Positions 16,226 to 26,543 of a DNA stretch of 56,078 nt are shown piece by piece. A program made the position numbers and the translations under genes. Origin of the DNA: Paenibacillus sp. (GTDB taxonomy: Bacteria > Bacillota > Bacilli > Paenibacillales > YIM-B00363); contig JAPSKX010000008.1 in NCBI GenBank assembly GCA_031181325.1, positions 1-56,078 on the forward strand. Direction: 5' to 3'. Numbering within the stretch: position 1 is the first letter of the stretch; the number at the start of each line of letters is the position of its first letter. The notes under the pieces were generated by a model that saw only the letters and a list, made by a program, of their open reading frames with translations, was not told where the DNA came from and searched no databases.

Positions 16226-16615
16226 ATGAATTCAAACCTGTCAATCGGGGCGTTCTCGACTACTAATGTACCAAGGACCGAGGCTCCCAAGGCAGACAAG
16301 GAAAATTACGATGTACTGTCTGGCATGAGTACGATTACGAACACATTCGAATTGAGAAAGGCCCAATTGTCGGGTGAGCACGTCGAAATCAGCGAAGAAC
16401 AGCTTGTAAAAGCGATAGAGAAAGCCATAAAAAAAGTGGAAGGGAGAACGACGAATTTGCAGTTCTCCATCCATGAGCAGACGAAACGGATTGCGGTGAA
16501 GGTGCTGGACCGGAATACGGGAGAAGTGATTCGCGAAATTCCGCCGGAAAAGACATTGGATTTTGTCGCGAAGTTGTGGGAAATGGCAGGCATCCTAGTC
16601 GACGAGAAGAGATGA
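16226..16615 (+). CDS. flaG: Flagellar protein FlaG
   Basis: 129-residue protein of the FlaG/YvyC family, usually encoded directly before fliD and thought to affect filament length. The C-terminal conserved part is clear: LQFSIHEQTKRIAVKVLDR, TGEVIREIPPEKTLDFVAKLWEMAGILVDEKR. The N-terminal half is variable. ATG 16226 follows GGGAGGG with the nearer AAGG. Ends 22 bases before fliD. Confidence 0.93.
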   Translation: MNSNLSIGAFSTTNVPRTEAPKADKENYDVLSGMSTITNTFELRKAQLSGEHVEISEEQLVKAIEKAIKKVEGRTTNLQFSIHEQTKRIAVKVLDRNTGEVIREIPPEKTLDFVAKLWEMAGILVDEKR

Positions 16616-16637
16616 AGGATAGAGGAGGGAATATCAT

Positions 16638-18491
16638 ATGGTGACACGAATCAGCGGGCTTTCTTCGGGGATGGATATCGACGCTCTGGTCAAGAGTTTA
16701 ATGGATGCGAATCGGATTCCTCTGACGAAGCTACAACAAAAGAAGCAACTGCTGGAATGGCAGCGGGACGATTATCGTGCGATGAATACCAAAATATTAG
16801 AGGTCCGGAACACCGCCTTCGATATGCAGTTGAGCTCCGCTTATTCATCCCGGAAAGCAACATCGAGCGATACGGGGGCATTCAGCGTTAATGCCACATC
16901 GTCGGCGACGGAAGGCGTCTATACCTTCGAAGTCGCAAAGCTGGCGAAGGCGGCTTCGTTAACCTCGACCGGGAAGCTAGGGGTAGCGAACAGTGCGGCG
17001 AAGCTGGGGGCCGTAGATGCGACGGCGTTCGGGGAAACGGATCAAACGACGTTTACGCTTCAAGGGGAAAAAGGCTCTGCTACGTTCATCGTGAAGGGCT
17101 CGCAGACGGTTGACGAATTCGTGAAGATGGTCAACGGCCAGTCTTCTTATACGGGAGTTAAAGCAAGCTACGATCCTGCGCTGGATTCGCTGTTCTTCGT
17201 CTCTTCCAAGACGGGGGATCAATCCGATTTTTCGATCAGTAGCGAAGACAGCGATTTTGTTTCGAAAGTATTAAAGATGGGGACGCCTCCTTCGCCCGCG
17301 CCGACAGGAAGAAAGTACACGGGTTCGGGAGCAACCTTTGCGGACGGAACGAAACTCATTGACGGCACGTTGACCGAAAGTCAAACGTTCCGAATCACGT
17401 ACGATGGCGAAGAATACAATTTCGACATCGACAAAAATACGAGCGTCGGTACGTTGATCAATAAGATAAATAATTCCGAGCTTGGCAGGCTGGGGGTCTC
17501 GGCTCATTTAGACAGCTCAGGAAATTTTACAATTATGGATTCCGGTAACAAGCCGATCGCGTTCACGGATGAAACGGACGGCGGCGTCAATATTGTAAGC
17601 AAACTAGGATTGTCCACAACTGTAGGTGTGGATTACAGTATTAACAAAATCGAAGGCTTCGGTCAGGATGCCAAGGTGCTTTACAATAACATCGAGGCGA
17701 CTTTCTCGACGAACTCCTTCCAATTAAACGGGCTCGACATTACGATTTTGAAAGAGACGACGTCGCAACAAAAAATCACGGTAAATCAGGATACGGATAA
17801 GGTATTTAACAATATCAAGTCGTTCGTAGACAAATATAACGAGATGATTGACCTTGTAAACAAGGAGTTAACGGAGAAGAAGTACCGCGATTTCCAGCCT
17901 CTCACGCCTGAGCAGCGCGAAGGGATGGACGAGAAGGATATCGAGCTATGGGAGGAAAAGGCGAAGAGCGGGATGCTGAACGGCGACCGTCTGCTGACAG
18001 GCACCGTGTCCAATATGAGAAATTGGATGTCTTCCGGGGTGGAGGGCCTCCCGAGCGGCGATCTGAAACAGCTTGCGGAAATCGGCATTACGACCGGAAC
18101 CTGGTCGGAACGGGGCAAGCTGCATATCGACGAGGCGAAGCTGAAGAAGGCGATTGCGGAAAATCCAGATCAAGTCATGGCGATGTTCACTGCGACGGAC
18201 GGGGTAAAAGGGGCATCCGCTAAAGACGGAATCGCCGTACGCATTTATCAGCAGGCCGACACCGTCATCGAGCAACTGAGAACGAAGGCCGGTACGGTAA
18301 CGAGCGGAAATAACACTTTCGATATCGGGAAAGAGCTGGATCGAATCGATAAAGACTTGGATAATTGGAACCGACGGCTACAAATGATGGAAGACCGTTA
18401 CTATAAGCAGTTTACGGCTATGGAGAACGCACTCAATCAAATGAATTCCCAAAGTGCGTATCTAATGCAGCAATTCGGTGCGGGTGCATAA
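16638..18491 (+). CDS. fliD: Flagellar filament cap protein FliD
   Basis: 617-residue HAP2 cap that folds and inserts flagellin at the filament tip. N-terminal FliD_N signature RISGLSSGMDIDALVKSLM and MDANRIPLTKLQQKKQLLEWQ pieces (residues ~4-55); C-terminal FliD_C coiled-coil with DRIDKDLDNWNRRLQMMEDRYYKQFTAME and MNSQSAYLMQQFG at the very end. The middle is beta-rich. AGAGGAGGG precedes ATG 16638. In the same transcript as flaG and fliS. Confidence 0.95.
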   Translation: MVTRISGLSSGMDIDALVKSLMDANRIPLTKLQQKKQLLEWQRDDYRAMNTKILEVRNTAFDMQLSSAYSSRKATSSDTGAFSVNATSSATEGVYTFEVAKLAKAASLTSTGKLGVANSAAKLGAVDATAFGETDQTTFTLQGEKGSATFIVKGSQTVDEFVKMVNGQSSYTGVKASYDPALDSLFFVSSKTGDQSDFSISSEDSDFVSKVLKMGTPPSPAPTGRKYTGSGATFADGTKLIDGTLTESQTFRITYDGEEYNFDIDKNTSVGTLINKINNSELGRLGVSAHLDSSGNFTIMDSGNKPIAFTDETDGGVNIVSKLGLSTTVGVDYSINKIEGFGQDAKVLYNNIEATFSTNSFQLNGLDITILKETTSQQKITVNQDTDKVFNNIKSFVDKYNEMIDLVNKELTEKKYRDFQPLTPEQREGMDEKDIELWEEKAKSGMLNGDRLLTGTVSNMRNWMSSGVEGLPSGDLKQLAEIGITTGTWSERGKLHIDEAKLKKAIAENPDQVMAMFTATDGVKGASAKDGIAVRIYQQADTVIEQLRTKAGTVTSGNNTFDIGKELDRIDKDLDNWNRRLQMMEDRYYKQFTAMENALNQMNSQSAYLMQQFGAGA

Positions 18492-18534
18492 GCCACGGAT
18501 TTGAGGCAGAAGTATTGATGAGGAGGAACGGGAA

Positions 18535-18927
18535 TTGATTTATACACAGCGCAACAAGTACCTGGAGACGTCCGTCCAAACCGCCACCCCTGCCCAATTG
18601 CTGATCATGCTGTGCGACGGCGCCATCCGGTTTTGCAAGCACGCCATCGAAGCGCTGAAAGCCCAGAAGTTCGAGGAAGCCAACGAATATCTCGGCCGCA
18701 CCCAAGATATCGTCAGCGAGTTCGCCATTACGCTCGATCGCAGCGCCGAGATTTCGGAATCGTTGTCGCGGCTGTACGATTATTTCAACCACCAGCTGGT
18801 CCAAGCGAACATCAAGAAGACGCCGGAGCCGGCGGAGGAAGTGCTCGGTTACCTGCTCGACCTGAAAGAGACGTGGGTCCAGGCAGCGCTTCTCGCGAAG
18901 CAGTCCGGCGCGCCGGTCGCGAAGTAA
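18535..18927 (+). CDS. fliS: Flagellar export chaperone FliS
   Basis: 130-residue flagellin chaperone; it binds the disordered flagellin C-terminus before export. Motifs: RNKYLETSVQTATPAQLLIMLCDGAIRF split by conserved positions, then EALKAQKFEEANEYLGRTQDIV and SLSRLYDYFNHQLVQAN, characteristic of the four-helix FliS bundle. The start is TTG 18535 with AGGAGG at 18521-18526. The next gene begins three bases after its stop. Confidence 0.95.
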   Translation: MIYTQRNKYLETSVQTATPAQLLIMLCDGAIRFCKHAIEALKAQKFEEANEYLGRTQDIVSEFAITLDRSAEISESLSRLYDYFNHQLVQANIKKTPEPAEEVLGYLLDLKETWVQAALLAKQSGAPVAK

Positions 18928-18929
18928 AG

Positions 18930-19283
18930 ATGGCGAACACATTAGCGGAAGCGGTCGAGGCGTTGCGCCAAGCGACCGACGGAATCGCGCAGAAGCTGTC
19001 GCAGACGACGGCGGAAGAGCTGGAAGCGTACGTGGAAGAACGCGAGAAGTACATACAGGCGATCCGCGAGGCGATCGGGGCGGCAAGTCCCGCCGAGATC
19101 GAAGCGTTGAAGCCGATCGTAGACGGGGTCCTCGCGAAGGACGGCTTCATCGTTCGCCGGATGGAGAAGCTGCGCGACGAAGCGTCGGACAAGCTCAGTC
19201 AGACGGCGCAAGCGAAGACGCAGCGAATGGCGTATGAATCGTCCCAGCCGGTCGACAGTTACTTTTTCGATAGAAAAAAATGA
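18930..19283 (+). CDS. FliT-like small helical flagellar protein
   Basis: 117 residues beginning at ATG 18930, three bases after the fliS stop codon, so translation is probably coupled. The protein is a predicted helical bundle (TLAEAVEALRQATDGIAQKL, EELEAYVEEREKYIQAI, ALKPIVDGVLAKDGFIVRRM) ending in a flexible Ser/Tyr-rich tail. Size, fold and place directly after fliS fit FliT, the chaperone of FliD; the sequence itself is too degenerate to be sure. Last gene of the flagellar cluster, followed by a strong terminator. Confidence 0.75.
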   Translation: MANTLAEAVEALRQATDGIAQKLSQTTAEELEAYVEEREKYIQAIREAIGAASPAEIEALKPIVDGVLAKDGFIVRRMEKLRDEASDKLSQTAQAKTQRMAYESSQPVDSYFFDRKK

Positions 19284-19289
19284 ATCCCA

Positions 19290-19325
19290 AGCCCCTGCTG
19301 ATATGCACAGCGGGGGCTATTTTTA
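19290..19325 (+). terminator. Terminator ending the flagellar cluster
   Basis: AGCCCCTGCT (19290-19299) pairs with AGCGGGGGCT (19309-19318; one G-U), 9-base loop, then ATTTTTAT. Ten-base-pair stem, likely strong. Confidence 0.85.
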
Positions 19326-19369
19326 TGTCGAGTTTTCCCCGAAATTGTGAGCAACCCTCATCATTGACC

Positions 19370-19399
19370 TGTGGATAATGTGCATAACTCTGTTGATAA
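19370..19399 (+). repeat. Three DnaA-box-like 9-mers in tandem
   Basis: TGTGGATAA (19370-19378) is the exact complement of the DnaA box TTATCCACA. It is followed immediately by TGTGCATAA (19379-19387) and, three bases later, by TGTTGATAA (19391-19399), each one mismatch from consensus and all in the same orientation. They lie in the AT-rich 314-base gap between the flagellar cluster and the cold-shock gene. The rest of that gap (19326-19369 and 19400-19516) holds no convincing gene. Binding by DnaA is inference. Confidence 0.6.
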
Positions 19400-19516
19400 C
19401 CAATGAAAACTTGCTTTCATCGAAGTTGATAGATTCGAATAATGTGTTTGTATTGGAATGTTCAGAAAATACCGCCAAAATTGACCGTCTGTTCATAAAA
19501 ACATCACTTGACAGAA

Positions 19517-19546
19517 TTGACTTCCTCGAGGATAGGATGGTATATT
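19517..19546 (+). promoter_or_regulatory. Promoter of the cold-shock gene
   Basis: -35 TTGACT (19517-19522), 18-base spacer, -10 TATATT (19541-19546). Another TTGACA at 19508-19513 is less well spaced. Predicted start near 19553, giving a ~45-base leader. Confidence 0.7.
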
Positions 19547-19597
19547 CAAGTTGTGGCCTAGCCGCCACGTACTTGATTATGAAGGGATTGTGTCTCA

Positions 19598-19795
19598 ATG
19601 CAAGGTAAAGTGAAATGGTTCAACGCGGAGAAGGGTTACGGCTTCATCGAGACGGAGCAGGGTGGAGACGTATTCGTTCACTTCTCGGCCATCCAAGCGG
19701 AAGGTTTCAAGACATTAGACGAAGGCCAATCCGTTGAATTCGACATCGTCGAAGGCGCGCGCGGTCCGCAAGCAGCGAACGTAGTCAAGTTGTAA
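19598..19795 (+). CDS. Cold-shock protein, CspA/CspD family
   Basis: 65-residue single-stranded nucleic-acid-binding OB-fold protein, an RNA chaperone. The RNP1-like motif KGYGFIE and RNP2-like DVFVHFSAI are intact; it begins [17 protein letters not shown] and ends [12 protein letters not shown], close to Bacillus Csp proteins. Transcribed on its own between a promoter at 19517 and a terminator at 19868. Which numbered Csp paralogue it is cannot be decided. Confidence 0.95.
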   Translation: MQGKVKWFNAEKGYGFIETEQGGDVFVHFSAIQAEGFKTLDEGQSVEFDIVEGARGPQAANVVKL

Positions 19796-19867
19796 TTCAT
19801 TCCCATCGAGGCGGGATCGCCTTCGGATAGATGGAAGATTACAAAGAATGACGAACAGGAAACTCAC

Positions 19868-19896
19868 ACACCTCGGGAAACCGGGGTGTTTTTTTG
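19868..19896 (+). terminator. Terminator of the cold-shock gene
   Basis: ACACCTCGG (19868-19876), loop GAAA, CCGGGGTGT (19881-19889), then a run of T. A stable tetraloop hairpin. Confidence 0.85.
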
Positions 19897-19931
19897 CGTT
19901 TACAATGAAAGCGCTGACTTTTCTGAAAATT

Positions 19932-19960
19932 TTGAATTCACCTTGTCCGTATGTTATAAT
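19932..19960 (+). promoter_or_regulatory. Sigma-A-type promoter of hpf
   Basis: -35 TTGAAT (19932-19937), 17-base spacer, consensus -10 TATAAT (19955-19960). Predicted start near 19967, 26 bases before the hpf ATG. Confidence 0.75.
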
Positions 19961-19992
19961 TGACTCAAGCTTAACCAAAGGAGGCATGCAAC

Positions 19993-20550
19993 ATGAAGTT
20001 TCACATTCGTGGAAAGAACGTTGAAGTCACCGATGCCCTGAGGGAATACGCGGAGAAGAAGGTCGGCCGCCTGGAGCGTTATTTCGAGACGCCGCCAACC
20101 TCCGACGTGTACATTACGTTAAGCGTGAATAAGAATAAACATACCGTAGAGGTGACGATTCCGGTGAACGGCGTTACGCTTCGCGCCGAAGAGAAATCCG
20201 AAGACATGTACGCATCGATCGATCTCGTGATCGATAAGCTGGAACGTCAAATTCGTAAACATAAGACGCGAGTGAATCGGAAAGCCCGGCTGGAGGGCAC
20301 GCAGCGAGCGGTCTTCAAGGAAGCGTTCGAACTAGCGCCGCCGGCGCGCGCGCACGAGGACGAGGAGGACGCCTTCGAGGTGGTGCGCAAGAAGCGCTTC
20401 ACGCTGAAGCCGATGGATATGGAGGAAGCGATCCTTCAGATGAACTTGCTCGGCCATAACTTCTACGTATTCGCGAATCCGGAGACGTCTCGCGTCAATG
20501 TAGTGTACAAGCGTGAAGACGGGCGGTACGGGTTGATCGAATCGGCGTAA
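19993..20550 (+). CDS. hpf: Long-form ribosome hibernation-promoting factor
   Basis: 185-residue factor that joins 70S ribosomes into inactive 100S dimers. N-terminal S30AE domain (residues ~1-100: MKFHIRGKNVEVTDALREYA, VTIPVNGVTLRAEEKSEDMYASIDLV), a charged linker, and the C-terminal dimerisation domain (residues ~125-185: VVRKKRFTLKPMDMEEAIL, MNLLGHNFYVFANPET, VNVVYKREDGRYGLIE). ATG 19993 follows AAAGGAGG. It is the usual neighbour of secA in Firmicutes. Confidence 0.95.
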   Translation: MKFHIRGKNVEVTDALREYAEKKVGRLERYFETPPTSDVYITLSVNKNKHTVEVTIPVNGVTLRAEEKSEDMYASIDLVIDKLERQIRKHKTRVNRKARLEGTQRAVFKEAFELAPPARAHEDEEDAFEVVRKKRFTLKPMDMEEAILQMNLLGHNFYVFANPETSRVNVVYKREDGRYGLIESA

Positions 20551-20576
20551 GGCGGAATACGATTCGCGGAAAAATA

Positions 20577-20607
20577 AGCCTCGCTGCAACCCGGCGAGGC
20601 TTTCTTG
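20577..20607 (+). terminator. Terminator between hpf and secA
   Basis: AGCCTCGC (20577-20584) pairs with GCGAGGCT (20594-20601), 9-base loop, then TTCTT. Separates hpf from the secA promoter. Confidence 0.75.
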
Positions 20608-20633
20608 CGTAATAGTGAATAATGGCGACGCAT

Positions 20634-20662
20634 TTGCGACATATATAACCAACTGATACAAT
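20634..20662 (+). promoter_or_regulatory. Promoter of secA
   Basis: -35 TTGCGA (20634-20639), 17-base spacer, -10 TACAAT (20657-20662). The -10 overlaps the ATG at 20661, so that ATG cannot be transcribed from this promoter; this supports GTG 20700 as the secA start. Confidence 0.7.
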
Positions 20663-20699
20663 GGATTTTGATAGTTCAACCTGGAAAGGGGAACGACCC

Positions 20700-23210
<2,511 letters not shown>

Positions 23211-23225
23211 TACGGTAGAGGGACG

Positions 23226-23246
23226 GCCCGGCACTCGCTGCCGGGC
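23226..23246 (+). terminator. Strong hairpin between secA and prfB (weak terminator)
   Basis: GCCCGGCA (23226-23233) pairs perfectly with TGCCGGGC (23239-23246), loop CTCGC. Only TTCC follows, so it may slow or partly stop transcription, or mark an mRNA processing point, instead of fully terminating. Confidence 0.5.
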
Positions 23247-23302
23247 TTCCTGCATGCCGGCGCGAGCGCGTGGAATCATTTTCGACAGGGAGAGATTGAC
23301 AC

Positions 23303-24416
23303 ATGATTGATCCGGACATCCGCCACCGCCTCCGCGAGGCGACGGAAAAACTCGAAGCGCTTAGGGGGTCTCTTTGACTTAGATCTGAAGCTGGAGAGAA
23401 TCGCCGACTTCGAGGTGAAGATGTCGGCCCCGGATTTCTGGGACGACAATGAACGCGCGCAGAAGACGATCGCCGAGATGAACGCCGTCAAGTCGGTCGT
23501 CGAGAAGTACCAGAAGCTGAACGGCGAAGCCGAGGACTTGACGTTGATGCAGGAGCTCATTACCGAGGAAGGCGAAGAAAGTCTTGTACCGGAATGGAGC
23601 GAAGGCGTGCGCAAGCTGACGGAGGCGCTCGAAAACTTCGAACTGACGCTGCTGCTCAGCTCGCCGTACGACAAGTACAACGCGATTCTCGAGCTGCATC
23701 CGGGCGCGGGCGGCACCGAGTCGCAGGACTGGGCGTCGATGCTGTACCGGATGTACACCCGGTGGGCGGAGCACAACGGCTTCAAGGTCGAAGTGCTCGA
23801 TTATTTGCCGGGCGACGAAGCGGGCATTAAGAGCGTGACGATCGGCGTAAGCGGGTATAATGCGTATGGGTACTTGAAGGCGGAGAAGGGCGTGCACCGC
23901 CTCGTCCGCATCTCGCCGTTCGATGCGTCGGGACGACGCCATACGTCGTTCGTCTCGTGCGACGTCGTGCCGGAGATCGAAGACGACAATACGGAGATCG
24001 AGATTCGGCCGGAGGATCTGAAGGTCGACACGTACCGCTCCGGCGGCGCCGGCGGCCAGCACGTCAACAAGACGGAATCGGCCGTCCGGATTACGCATAT
24101 CCCGTCGGGCATTATCGTCGCTTGCCAGACGGAGCGCTCGCAGATTTCCAACCGGGATCGGGCGATGAAGATGCTCCGGTCGAAGCTGTTCGAGCGCCGG
24201 CTCGAGGAGCAGCAGCGCGAGATCGCGTCGATCCGCGGAGAGCAGTCCGACATCGCCTGGGGCAGCCAGATTCGCTCCTATGTCTTCCACCCGTACAGCA
24301 TGGTCAAGGACCATCGCACGGGGGAGGAGACGGGCAACGTGGGCGCCGTCATGGACGGCGAGCTCGATCCGTTCATCAATGCGTATTTGCGAAGCCAAAT
24401 TCAGAAGAGCGAATAA
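23303..24416 (+). CDS. prfB: Peptide chain release factor 2, made by programmed +1 frameshift
   Basis: Release factor for UGA and UAA codons, 370 residues when the frameshift occurs. Codons 1-24 run from ATG 23303 to CTT 23374, where an in-frame TGA (23375-23377) stands; a +1 slip continues at GAC 23376. RF2-specific SPF tripeptide ([12 protein letters not shown]) and the catalytic GGQ ([14 protein letters not shown]) are intact. The ribosome binding site is CAGGGAGAG just upstream. Reading it as two separate genes would be wrong. Terminator at 24430. Confidence 0.96.
23363..23378 (+). promoter_or_regulatory. RF2 autoregulatory frameshift site
   Basis: Internal Shine-Dalgarno-like AGGGGG (23363-23368), three-base spacing TCT, slippery CTT (23372-23374), stop TGA followed by C (23375-23378). 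This is the canonical RF2 signal: low RF2 slows termination at the UGA and lets the ribosome slip +1. Confidence 0.95.
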
Positions 24417-24429
24417 GCGGGACCGGAAG

Positions 24430-24469
24430 GACCATCCTACTCCTAACTGGGTACGATGGTCTTTTTTTC
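24430..24469 (+). terminator. Terminator of prfB
   Basis: GACCATC (24430-24436) pairs with GATGGTC (24455-24461) and is followed by seven T. Confidence 0.8.
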
Positions 24470-24489
24470 TTGAGGGGGGTACGGGTTCG

Positions 24490-25362
24490 ATGAAGGCGAG
24501 AAAGAAGGCGCCGCGTTTCCCGATCGGGAGTCCGACGCATACGATAATGGAGTACGGCCTGCTTCTCATCGGCGCGTTCATCGTCGCGACGGCGTTCAAT
24601 GTGCTGCTGCTGCCGAACGCCATCGCGTCGGGAGGGACGTCCGGCATCTCGGTGCTCGTCAACAAGCTGTTCGGCATTACGCCGGCGATTACGCAATGGG
24701 CGCTGAACGTGCCGTTGTTCGCGATGGGCGTCTGGCTGCTCGGCCGCCGCTTCGGCGTCAAGACCGCCGTGGGCACGGCGTTCATGCCGCTGTTCGTGCT
24801 GCTGACGTCCGGATGGGCGCCGCTCACGGACAATCCGCTGCTCGCGGCGATCTTCGGCGGGCTCGGCGTCGGCGCGGGTCTCGGCATCGTCTTCCGCGGC
24901 CGCGGTTCGACGGGCGGACTCGACGTCGCGGCGCAGATCGTCGCGAAGTACACGGGCCTCAGCCTCGGGCTGTCGGTGGCGACGCTCGACGGGATGGTCA
25001 TCTTGGCCGCGGGCTTCGTCTTCGGCGCGGAGCAAGCGTTGTTCGCGCTCATTACGCTGTTCGTCACGTCGAAGACGATCGACGTCGTGCAGCTCGGCTT
25101 CGCGACGTCGAAGGTCGCCTACATTATTAGCGAGGACGAGGAGAAGATCGCCCGGACGATCTTGCACGACCTGGACCGCGGATTGACGCGCTTGACGGCG
25201 CACGGCGGCTATACCGGCAAGGCGCGGACGGTGCTTATGGTCGTCGTGGCGCAGACCGAGGTGTCGCGGCTGAAGGGACTCGTGCAGGCGGCCGACCCGC
25301 AGGCGTTCGTCATTATTACGGGGGCGACCGAGGTGCTCGGGGAAGGGTTCAAATTGCAATAA
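24490..25362 (+). CDS. YitT family membrane protein
   Basis: 290-residue integral membrane protein of unknown function. About five or six hydrophobic segments (residues ~18-200) form the YitT/DUF161 domain (FNVLLLPNAIASGGTSGISV is the typical first motif; FRGRGSTGGLDVAAQIV another). The C-terminal DUF2179 domain (residues ~205-290, LTRLTAHGGYTGKARTVLM, PQAFVIITGATEVLGEGF) is cytosolic. ATG 24490 follows GAGGGGGG. The family is common as several paralogues in Bacillus and Paenibacillus. Stands alone between prfB and the arg operon. Confidence 0.93.
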   Translation: MKARKKAPRFPIGSPTHTIMEYGLLLIGAFIVATAFNVLLLPNAIASGGTSGISVLVNKLFGITPAITQWALNVPLFAMGVWLLGRRFGVKTAVGTAFMPLFVLLTSGWAPLTDNPLLAAIFGGLGVGAGLGIVFRGRGSTGGLDVAAQIVAKYTGLSLGLSVATLDGMVILAAGFVFGAEQALFALITLFVTSKTIDVVQLGFATSKVAYIISEDEEKIARTILHDLDRGLTRLTAHGGYTGKARTVLMVVVAQTEVSRLKGLVQAADPQAFVIITGATEVLGEGFKLQ

Positions 25363-25381
25363 AATCAGGCGAAAAATAGGG

Positions 25382-25410
25382 TTGTATCAATATTCATACC
25401 TATGTATAAT
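25382..25410 (+). promoter_or_regulatory. Promoter of the arginine operon
   Basis: -35 TTGTAT (25382-25387), 17-base spacer, consensus -10 TATAAT (25405-25410). Both elements lie inside ARG boxes (25383-25416), so repressor binding would block RNA polymerase directly. Confidence 0.8.
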
Positions 25411-25416
25411 AATTCA
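25383..25416 (+). promoter_or_regulatory. Two tandem ARG boxes (ArgR/AhrC operators)
   Basis: Box 1 TGTAT-CAAT-ATTCA (25383-25396) and box 2 TGTAT-AATA-ATTCA (25403-25416) each differ by one base from the known half-site pattern TGAAT-N4-ATTCA. Their centres are 20 bp apart, about two helical turns, the spacing used by ArgR hexamers. The argR gene is not in this window. Confidence 0.8.
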
Positions 25417-25460
25417 TATCTTGATGAGGACCGGATTTCGGTGGAGAGGGGATTCATCCG

Positions 25461-26519
25461 TTGACAGAACACATAAGAGCGGCGATCGTCGGTTCGACCG
25501 GGTATGGCGGGGTCGAGCTGATCCGATTGCTCCTGACGCACCCGAAGGTGACGATATCTTCGGTCATTTCTTCGTCTAACGCGGGGGAGCCGCTGACGGC
25601 GGGTTATCCGCATCTGCAAGGCTTGCTTCCCGTCGACATATTGGACGGCGTCGATCCGGCGCAGATGCGGGAGAAAGCGGACGTCGTGTTCGCGGCGACG
25701 CCGTCGGGCGTCAGCGCGAAGCTGGTGCCGCAGCTGCTCGACGCGGGCCTGCGCGTCATCGATCTGTCGGGCGACTTCCGCTTGAAGGATCGCGCCGCGT
25801 ACGAGACGTGGTATAAGCACGAAGCGGCGCCGCAGGAGGCGATCGATCGGGCGGTGTACGGCCTCGCGGAAATTTACGGCGATCGCGTGCGGGGCGCGAC
25901 GTTCGTATCCAACCCGGGCTGCTACGCGACGACGACGGCGCTGGGCCTCATCCCGGCGACGGAGACGGGGGCGATCGACCATAGGACGATCATCGTAGAC
26001 GCGAAATCGGGCGTATCCGGAGCGGGCCGGGGACTTTCCTTGGGCCATCACTACGCGGAGATGAACGAGAACTTCAAGGCGTACAAGGTCAATAAGCACC
26101 AGCACATTCCCGAAGTGGAGATGGTGCTTGCCGAACGGGCGGGCGAGCCGGTGACGATTACGTTCACGACGCATCTGGTCCCCATGACGAGAGGCATCTT
26201 GTGCACGATGTACGCTTCGGTGGCGGACGAACGATATTTGGATGAGGACGCCTGGATCGAGCTGTATCGGAACTATTACAAGGATAAGAAGTTCGTTCGG
26301 ATTCGCGGCAAGGGTCAATGGCCCGCGACGAAGGAAGTGTCGGGCACGAACTTCTGCGATATCGGCTTCTCCGTCGATCCGCGCACGCGGCGCGTCACGA
26401 TCATCGCGGCGACCGACAATCTGGTGAAGGGCGCGGCGGGGCAAGCGATCCAGAATCTGAATTTGATGATGGGCTGGGAAGAGGACCTGGGGCTGCGATT
26501 GGCTCCGGCGTACCCATAA
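25461..26519 (+). CDS. argC: N-acetyl-gamma-glutamyl-phosphate reductase
   Basis: 352-residue NADPH-dependent enzyme that reduces N-acetylglutamyl phosphate to the semialdehyde, third step of arginine synthesis. N-terminal nucleotide-binding motif VGSTGYGGVEL; catalytic cysteine in FVSNPGCYATT; KSGVSGAGRG also conserved. TTG 25461 is the start, with GGAGAGGGG at 25442-25450. First gene of the seven-gene arginine operon, directly behind the ARG boxes. Confidence 0.96.
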   Translation: MTEHIRAAIVGSTGYGGVELIRLLLTHPKVTISSVISSSNAGEPLTAGYPHLQGLLPVDILDGVDPAQMREKADVVFAATPSGVSAKLVPQLLDAGLRVIDLSGDFRLKDRAAYETWYKHEAAPQEAIDRAVYGLAEIYGDRVRGATFVSNPGCYATTTALGLIPATETGAIDHRTIIVDAKSGVSGAGRGLSLGHHYAEMNENFKAYKVNKHQHIPEVEMVLAERAGEPVTITFTTHLVPMTRGILCTMYASVADERYLDEDAWIELYRNYYKDKKFVRIRGKGQWPATKEVSGTNFCDIGFSVDPRTRRVTIIAATDNLVKGAAGQAIQNLNLMMGWEEDLGLRLAPAYP

Positions 26520-26543
26520 GGGATAGGGGAGGCAGGACAGGAG

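Noticed and set aside
19378-19608. A 76-residue open frame upstream of and overlapping the cold-shock gene start.
   Set aside because: No ribosome binding site, no recognisable protein, and it spans the DnaA-box-like repeats and the csp promoter.
20661-20699. An earlier ATG for secA.
   Set aside because: It overlaps the -10 of the secA promoter; the ribosome binding site and the usual SecA N-terminus fit GTG 20700.
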